64,000 nucleotides of DNA from Escherichia fergusonii ATCC 35469 (lineage in GTDB: Bacteria > Pseudomonadota > Gammaproteobacteria > Enterobacterales > Enterobacteriaceae): the NCBI RefSeq assembly GCF_000026225.1, contig NC_011740.1:2728001-2792000 (forward strand), written 5' to 3'. The translations under genes were made by a program, and so were the position numbers. Of this stretch, positions 59,740 through 64,000 are shown in pieces (within the stretch, counting starts at the first letter, position 1; each line of letters starts with the position of its first letter). The notes below the pieces were generated by a model, which did no database searches, had not been told where the DNA came from, and worked only from the letters and a program-made list of their open reading frames with translations.

Positions 59740-60879
59740 ATGGCAGCGGTTGAATTTCAATTGTCTAGGAAGATGATTGATTGGATAGCAAATTCTCAAG
59801 GAGTTTCTATCGAAACTCTTGCTGACCAAGTCATGCCCAAAAAGATTAATAAATTTCTTAACGGAGTGGTAAGTAAATCCGCAGCAGAAAAACTGGCAAA
59901 AATTGGAGGAATCCCTTTCGGTTTTTTATTTCTTGAAACGCCACCAACTCCAGCCAAACCCAAGATCCCTGACTTAAGGCAAGCTATAAATAGCCGTGAG
60001 TTAGGAAAAGATTTTTTTGATGTTTACTATGATATAGAATATAAACTTGAGTGGTACAAAGACTATTTAAGAGAAAATGGTAATGATGATCCACTCGATT
60101 TTATTGGTAAATTTAAATTTAATAGAAAATTAAATTATAAGGTTGTTGCTACAGACATAGCAAACACAATACATTTTGATATACAAAAAGAGATAAAAAA
60201 TGTCACTTTTGAGAGCTATTTTTCTAAAGTGGCAAAACTAATAGAAGACACTGGCGTATTAGTTTTCAAGAATGGTGTTGTGGGTAATAATAATAAAAGA
60301 AAACTTGACACGCGAGAGTTTCGTGGTTTCTGTATATCTGATAGCGTTGCTCCGATCATTTTTGTAAATAGCTCGGACGCGTTATCTGCGCAGGTATTTA
60401 CATTATTTCATGAGGTGGCTCATCTTTGGCTTGGAGTCGATGGAGTCTCTGGGTGGGACACAGAAAAAAACATAGAATCTTTTTGTAATAAAGTTGCTGC
60501 TGAAATCTTAATGCCTGATAATCTCTTCAAATCTTTCTGGCTTAATGCATCCAGCGATAATAATTATTATCGAGTAAAAGAGGTTTCTAAGTTATTTAAG
60601 GTTAGTGATTTCGCTTGTGCAATCAAAGCGTTACAATTAGATTTGATAGAAAGAAACACTTTGGAGATAATTAAAGATCAAGCTTACAATAAGCCCAAAA
60701 AAGAATCCAATGGTGGTTCTTTCTTTAACACATTACCTGTTCGTAACAGTCCAAAACTTACGAATATAATAATTTCCAAAGCAATGTCTCAACAATTACC
60801 ATTAAGGGAAGCAGGCGTACTGCTAAATGTAAAAGCAGATACAGTTGTTGAATTTTATAAAAAACGAGAATCTCTATGA
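59740..60879 (+). CDS. ImmA/IrrE-family metallopeptidase with N-terminal HTH-like region
   Basis: A 379-residue COG2856-type protein. The N-terminal part (about 1-75) has the small helical DNA-binding-like region that precedes this peptidase family, ending in IPFGFLFLETPPTPAKPKIPDLRQ. The zinc peptidase core is FTLFHEVAHLWLG (HExxH near residue 225) with a downstream glutamate in ESFCNKVAAEILMP. Relatives cleave a repressor or antitoxin on DNA damage, or serve as antitoxin to a linked toxin. It overlaps the PIN gene by four bases (ATGA) and is strongly AT-rich, unlike the phage genes around it. A candidate promoter (TTGACG at 59673) suggests it can be expressed apart from PRM. Confidence 0.87.
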   Translation: MAAVEFQLSRKMIDWIANSQGVSIETLADQVMPKKINKFLNGVVSKSAAEKLAKIGGIPFGFLFLETPPTPAKPKIPDLRQAINSRELGKDFFDVYYDIEYKLEWYKDYLRENGNDDPLDFIGKFKFNRKLNYKVVATDIANTIHFDIQKEIKNVTFESYFSKVAKLIEDTGVLVFKNGVVGNNNKRKLDTREFRGFCISDSVAPIIFVNSSDALSAQVFTLFHEVAHLWLGVDGVSGWDTEKNIESFCNKVAAEILMPDNLFKSFWLNASSDNNYYRVKEVSKLFKVSDFACAIKALQLDLIERNTLEIIKDQAYNKPKKESNGGSFFNTLPVRNSPKLTNIIISKAMSQQLPLREAGVLLNVKADTVVEFYKKRESL

Positions 60880-61388
60880 TTCATAATGGAAAATTCTTAA
60901 TTGATAGTAATGTCTTCATAGAGGCAAAAAACTTTGCATATAACTTCAATTATTGCAAAATATTTTGGGATTTTCTTCTCGCTTTACACATTAAAGGTCT
61001 GATTTATAGCATTAATGCTGTAAAAAAAGAACTATGTGCAAAAGATGATCCATTGTGTAAATGGATTAAAGAAGAGTTACCATCATCATTCTTCGAAGAT
61101 GAGCATAGTTCAATAGAAAATTATGCAAAGTTAATAAATTGGTCAACTAAATTAGATGTTACCGAAAAGGCAAAGTTTGATTTTGCAAGCCATGAAAAAG
61201 CAGATGCTTTTTTAATAGCCCATGCGATGACACATGGATATACTATTATTACCCATGAGAAACCATCCGGTGGCAAACCTAAAAAAAGAATAATGATCCC
61301 GGATGCTGCTGCTTCTCACGGCGTTAAGACATTAACACTATATGAATTTCTTCCAAGATACGCTAGTCATAATTTTTCTTTGAAATAA
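60876..61388 (+). CDS. PIN-domain protein (DUF4411), predicted RNase toxin
   Basis: A 170-residue PIN-like protein of the DUF4411 family. The acidic active-site residues are visible: D in FLIDSNVFIEA (residue 10), E in NAVKKELC (about 51), D in HEKADAFLIAHA (about 110) and D in RIMIPDAAASHGV (about 145). PIN proteins of this type are metal-dependent RNases found as toxins. It is translationally coupled to the upstream ImmA-type peptidase and followed at once by a strong terminator, so the two form a discrete two-gene cassette placed where lambda has rexAB. Confidence 0.85.
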   Translation: MIHNGKFLIDSNVFIEAKNFAYNFNYCKIFWDFLLALHIKGLIYSINAVKKELCAKDDPLCKWIKEELPSSFFEDEHSSIENYAKLINWSTKLDVTEKAKFDFASHEKADAFLIAHAMTHGYTIITHEKPSGGKPKKRIMIPDAAASHGVKTLTLYEFLPRYASHNFSLK

Positions 61389-61393
61389 AACGT

Positions 61394-61420
61394 CCCGGCC
61401 ACCGTGCCGGGTTTTCTTTT
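61394..61420 (+). terminator. Intrinsic terminator of the repressor/ImmA-PIN unit
   Basis: CCCGGC CACCGT GCCGGG followed by TTTTCTTTT, five bases after the PIN stop codon. It separates this unit from PL. Confidence 0.93.
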
Positions 61421-61546
61421 GCCTCCCCTCATCACACACACCATTCAAAAAACCACCACAACCCCGCTTCAGTTATCGCTATGCGATGCAAGTCACAAAA
61501 TTAATTCTTTTTGCTATCAAATATTTAATATCAAAACACATCTAGC

Positions 61547-61589
61547 AATAGCAATAAGTATTGATATCATCAATAGCAATAGCTATTAT
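61547..61589 (+). promoter_or_regulatory. PL promoter with two operators
   Basis: TTGATA (61561-61566), 17 bases, TATTAT (61584-61589). Operators AATAGCAATAAGTATT (61547-61562) and AATAGCAATAGCTATT (61572-61587) cover -35 and -10, with centres 25 bases apart. They share the consensus AATAGCAATRRSTATT with the PR operator, so one repressor should control both promoters. Confidence 0.88.
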
Positions 61590-61595
61590 CACCAT

Positions 61596-61866
61596 GTCGC
61601 AACAACACAACGATACGGCAATCACCTGATTCACCGTTGCGATGACCGCTTAGATCCGCAGCTTGAATTTCAGCAGGCTCCGGGGAGTGCGAGGGGTGAA
61701 GCGGACGCGTGAACGTCGGTGTGACCAGCTGAAATCAACTCAACACTTCATACCTCAGTCGCTTCAACGAGGCGGCTTAGTTATGACAACCGGCGGCCAT
61801 CCACCGCCTGAATACGCGCAGAAGTCTTTATATGTTCAGCAGCCCAGCTTACGGGCAGGAGTTTTT
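61596..61866 (+). other. Long PL leader, no N gene seen
   Basis: About 270 bases between the expected PL start and the first well-initiated gene. There is no frame resembling lambda N. Short potential stems occur (for example GACG CGTGAA CGTC near 61704). It could carry nut- or put-like antitermination elements, but I cannot identify boxA/boxB with confidence. A frame from ATG 61783 (27 codons longer than the next gene) is possible but has a poor ribosome site. Confidence 0.4.
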
Positions 61867-62073
61867 ATGGTTCATCAACATTACGGAACGCAGACCGTTA
61901 ATCGCGGTGCGGTCATGCCAGGAATGCTGGTCAAACACAAAGATGGTACCTGGACTGCATCAGCTAATTTACGCGGACGGCTTTATCTGCATCGCGGCAT
62001 CGAGCGCACTTATACCCGTGATTTGCTCGTGGAAGTTTTTCTCGACGGACGCGGTAACGGCCTCAATCACTAA
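61867..62073 (+). CDS. Hypothetical early protein (first PL gene)
   Basis: A 68-residue basic protein MVHQHYGTQTVNRGAVMPGM LVKHKDGTWTASANLRGRLY LHRGIER..., probably a small beta-barrel fold. I do not recognise it. ATG 61867 has AGGAG five bases upstream; the frame is open to 61663, and ATG 61783 is an alternative. It occupies the kil/cIII area of the lambda left operon. Confidence 0.65.
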   Translation: MVHQHYGTQTVNRGAVMPGMLVKHKDGTWTASANLRGRLYLHRGIERTYTRDLLVEVFLDGRGNGLNH

Positions 62074-62148
62074 TCCCCTTTCCTGTTTTCCTAATCAGCC
62101 TGGCATTTCGCGGGCGATATTTTCACAGCCATTTTCAGGAGTTCAGCC

Positions 62149-62445
62149 ATGAACGCTTATTACATTCAGGATCGTCTTGAGGCTCAGAGCTGGGCGCGTC
62201 ACTACCAGCAGATCGCCCGTGAAGAGAAAGAGGCAGAACTGGCAGACGACATGGAAAAAGGCCTGCCCCAGCACCTGTTTGAATCGCTATGCATCGATCA
62301 TTTGCAACGCCACGGGGCCAGCAAAAAAGCCATTACCCGTGCATTTGATGACGATGTTGAGTTTCAGGAGCGCATGGCAGAACACATCCGGTACATGGTT
62401 GAAACCATTGCTCACCACCAGGTTGATATTGATTCAGAGGTATAA
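62149..62445 (+). CDS. gam: Gam, RecBCD inhibitor
   Basis: A 98-residue protein matching the short form of lambda Gam (MNAYYIQDRLEAQSWARHYQ to AHHQVDIDSEV) with single substitutions. Gam is a DNA mimic that blocks RecBCD, allowing rolling-circle replication and Red recombination. It lies six bases before bet. Confidence 0.96.
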   Translation: MNAYYIQDRLEAQSWARHYQQIAREEKEAELADDMEKGLPQHLFESLCIDHLQRHGASKKAITRAFDDDVEFQERMAEHIRYMVETIAHHQVDIDSEV

Positions 62446-62450
62446 AACGG

Positions 62451-63236
62451 ATGAGTACAGCACTCGCAACGCTGGCTGGGAAGCTGGCTGAACGTGTCGG
62501 CATGGATTCTGTCGACCCACAGGAACTGATCACCACTCTTCGCCAGACGGCATTTAAAGGTGATGCCAGCGATGCGCAGTTCATCGCATTGTTGATCGTC
62601 GCCAACCAGTACGGCCTTAATCCGTGGACGAAAGAAATTTACGCCTTCCCTGACAAGCAGAACGGCATCGTTCCGGTGGTGGGCGTTGATGGCTGGTCCC
62701 GTATCATCAATGAAAACCAGCAGTTTGATGGCATGGACTTTGAGCAGGACAATGAATCATGTACATGCCGGATTTACCGCAAGGACCGTAATCATCCGAT
62801 CTGCGTTACCGAGTGGATGGATGAATGCCGCCGCGAACCATTCAAAACCCGCGAAGGCAGAGAAATCACGGGGCCGTGGCAGTCGCATCCCAAACGGATG
62901 TTACGGCATAAAGCCATGATTCAGTGTGCCCGTCTCGCCTTCGGATTTGCTGGTATCTATGACAAGGATGAAGCCGAGCGCATTGTCGAAAATACCGCAT
63001 ACACTGCAGAACGTCAGCCGGAACGCGACATCACTCCGGTTAACGATGAAACCATGCAGGAGATTAACACTCTGCTGATCGCCCTGGATAAAACATGGGA
63101 TGACGACTTATTGCCGCTCTGTTCCCAGATATTTCGCCGCGACATTCGCGCATCGTCAGAACTGACACAGGCCGAAGCAGTGAAAGCTCTTGGATTCCTG
63201 AAACAGAAAGCCACTGAGCAGAAGGTGGCAGCATGA
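62451..63236 (+). CDS. bet: Bet, Red single-strand annealing protein
   Basis: A 261-residue annealing protein, same length as lambda Beta and almost identical (MSTALATLAGKLAERVGMDS to FLKQKATEQKVAA). It anneals complementary strands exposed by Exo. It overlaps exo by four bases. Confidence 0.97.
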   Translation: MSTALATLAGKLAERVGMDSVDPQELITTLRQTAFKGDASDAQFIALLIVANQYGLNPWTKEIYAFPDKQNGIVPVVGVDGWSRIINENQQFDGMDFEQDNESCTCRIYRKDRNHPICVTEWMDECRREPFKTREGREITGPWQSHPKRMLRHKAMIQCARLAFGFAGIYDKDEAERIVENTAYTAERQPERDITPVNDETMQEINTLLIALDKTWDDDLLPLCSQIFRRDIRASSELTQAEAVKALGFLKQKATEQKVAA

Positions 63237-63913
63237 CACCGGACATTATCCTGCAGCGTACCGGGATCGACGTGAGAGCTGTCGAACAGGGGGATGATGC
63301 ATGGCACAAATTACGGCTCGGCGTCATCACAGCTTCAGAAGTTCATAACGTAATAGCAAAACCCCGATCCGGAAAGAAATGGCCTGATATGAAAATGTCC
63401 TACTTCCACACCCTGCTTGCCGAGGTTTGCACCGGTGTGGCTCCGGAAGTTAACGCTAAAGCACTGGCCTGGGGAAAACAGTACGAGAACGACGCCAGAG
63501 CCCTGTTTGAGTTCACTTCCGGCGTGAATGTTACTGAATCCCCGATCATCTATCGAGACGAGACTATGCGTACCGCCTGCTCTCCCGATGGTTTATGCAG
63601 TGACGGCAATGGTCTTGAGCTGAAATGCCCGTTTACCTCCCGGGATTTCATGAAGTTCCGGCTCGGTGGTTTCGAGGCCATAAAGTCGGCTTATATGGCC
63701 CAGGTGCAGTACAGCATGTGGGTAACGCGAAAAAATGCCTGGTACTTTGCCAACTATGACCCGCGTATGAAGCGTGAAGGCCTGCATTATGTCGTGGTTG
63801 AGCGGGATGAAAAGTACATGGCGAGTTTTGACGAAATGGTGCCGGAATTCATCGAAAAAATGGACGAGGCACTGGCTGAAATTGGTTTTGTATTTGGGGA
63901 GCAATGGCGATGA
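63233..63913 (+). CDS. exo: Exo, Red 5'-3' exonuclease
   Basis: A 226-residue YqaJ/lambda-type exonuclease; length and sequence equal lambda Exo apart from a few changes. The active-site residues lie in CSPDGLCSDGNGLELKCPF (the D and E-x-K of the family). It forms a toroidal trimer that resects double-strand ends. It overlaps the next gene by four bases. Confidence 0.97.
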   Translation: MTPDIILQRTGIDVRAVEQGDDAWHKLRLGVITASEVHNVIAKPRSGKKWPDMKMSYFHTLLAEVCTGVAPEVNAKALAWGKQYENDARALFEFTSGVNVTESPIIYRDETMRTACSPDGLCSDGNGLELKCPFTSRDFMKFRLGGFEAIKSAYMAQVQYSMWVTRKNAWYFANYDPRMKREGLHYVVVERDEKYMASFDEMVPEFIEKMDEALAEIGFVFGEQWR

Positions 63914-64000
63914 AGCATCCTCACGATAATATCCGGGTAGGCGCGATCACTTTCGTCTACTCCGTTACAAAGCGAGGCTGGGTATTTCCCGGCCTTTCTG
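63910..64000 (+). CDS. Lambda orf60a-like protein (DUF1317), cut by the window edge
   Basis: The frame begins MKHPHDNIRVGAITFVYSVT then KRGWVFPGLS, the start of the small lambda orf60a protein that follows exo. Its ATG overlaps the exo stop (ATGA). About half the gene lies beyond the edge. Function unknown. Confidence 0.9.
   Translation, partial: MKHPHDNIRVGAITFVYSVTKRGWVFPGLS

Larger units (their letters stand above)
26578..64000. mobile_element. Mosaic lambdoid prophage with P2-like contractile tail (left end in window)
   Basis: A continuous phage genome from the thrW attachment core to the right edge. Late genes run leftward on the minus strand (lysis, bor, head, tail, fibre), preceded by Q, nin-type genes, ren, P, O, YdaT and YdaS. 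The repressor cassette and gam-bet-exo run rightward. All head, tail, lysis, replication and recombination functions expected of a complete phage are present within the window. xis, int and the second att site must lie beyond 64,000. Relatives by architecture are lambdoid myoviruses that combine lambda-type early genes with P2-type tails. Confidence 0.93.

Noticed and set aside
61404..61712. A plus-strand 102-codon frame across PL
   Set aside because: It starts inside the terminator and runs through the operators and promoter, so it cannot be translated as a gene from PL.

Overview
The window is Escherichia DNA. YkgR, YahO, YahN, PrpR and PdeL read almost like the K-12 proteins, in an order that is the mirror image of the K-12 thrW to lac interval. 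LacZ is clearly diverged from K-12, and most of the K-12 genes between ykgR and pdeL and between pdeL and yahN are absent. A non-K-12 lineage or a sister species (fergusonii, albertii, marmotae and so on) is plausible; I cannot decide the species.

Chromosomal part (1-26,577). The window opens with the tail of a PIG-L-type deacetylase gene and an orphan lacZ. Next come the propionate (2-methylcitrate) operon prpBCDE on the minus strand and its divergent activator prpR, with a sigma-54 promoter between them, then yahO and yahN. A lineage-specific block follows: a globin-coupled diguanylate cyclase, a GntR/FCD regulator, a zinc dehydrogenase with a sugar-acid-type MFS transporter, a CSS-EAL c-di-GMP phosphodiesterase, a small lipoprotein and pdeL. 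After an AT-rich gene-free stretch of about 1.1 kb come a GNAT acetyltransferase, two aldo-keto reductases, a LysR regulator and the 33-residue membrane protein gene ykgR. The chromosomal part ends in a frameshifted integrase remnant abutting the 3' half of tRNA-Thr (thrW), a phage attachment site.

Prophage (26,578 to past the right edge). This is a mosaic lambdoid myovirus prophage that looks largely intact within the window. Read from its early end it has: lambda orf60a, exo, bet and gam (rightward from PL); an immunity region with a LexA-fold repressor and a two-gene ImmA/IrrE-like peptidase plus PIN (DUF4411) cassette in the position where lambda carries rexAB; Rac-type YdaS/YdaT in the cro/cII positions; lambda O (with five origin iterons), P and ren; several Ead/Ea22-type accessory genes; a DLP12-like ylcH-ybcN-ninE-ybcO-rusA-ylcG-quuD block; an accessory cluster (lipocalin lipoprotein, DUF523-DUF1722 protein, AppY-like AraC regulator); phage-21-type pinholin, SAR endolysin and Rz/Rz1; bor; lambda-type terminase, gpW and portal; a fused ClpP-like protease and Mu gpT-like capsid protein; and a P2-like contractile tail ending in a tail fibre and its assembly chaperone. 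xis, int and the second attachment site must lie beyond position 64,000.

The strongest candidates for unusual biology are the ImmA-PIN pair in the immunity region, the accessory cluster between Q and lysis, a pair of covarying hairpins with an identical loop (one chromosomal, one at the prophage end), the terminator-like hairpin that buries a Shine-Dalgarno at 54,079-54,098, and the four intrinsic terminators inside the late operon.
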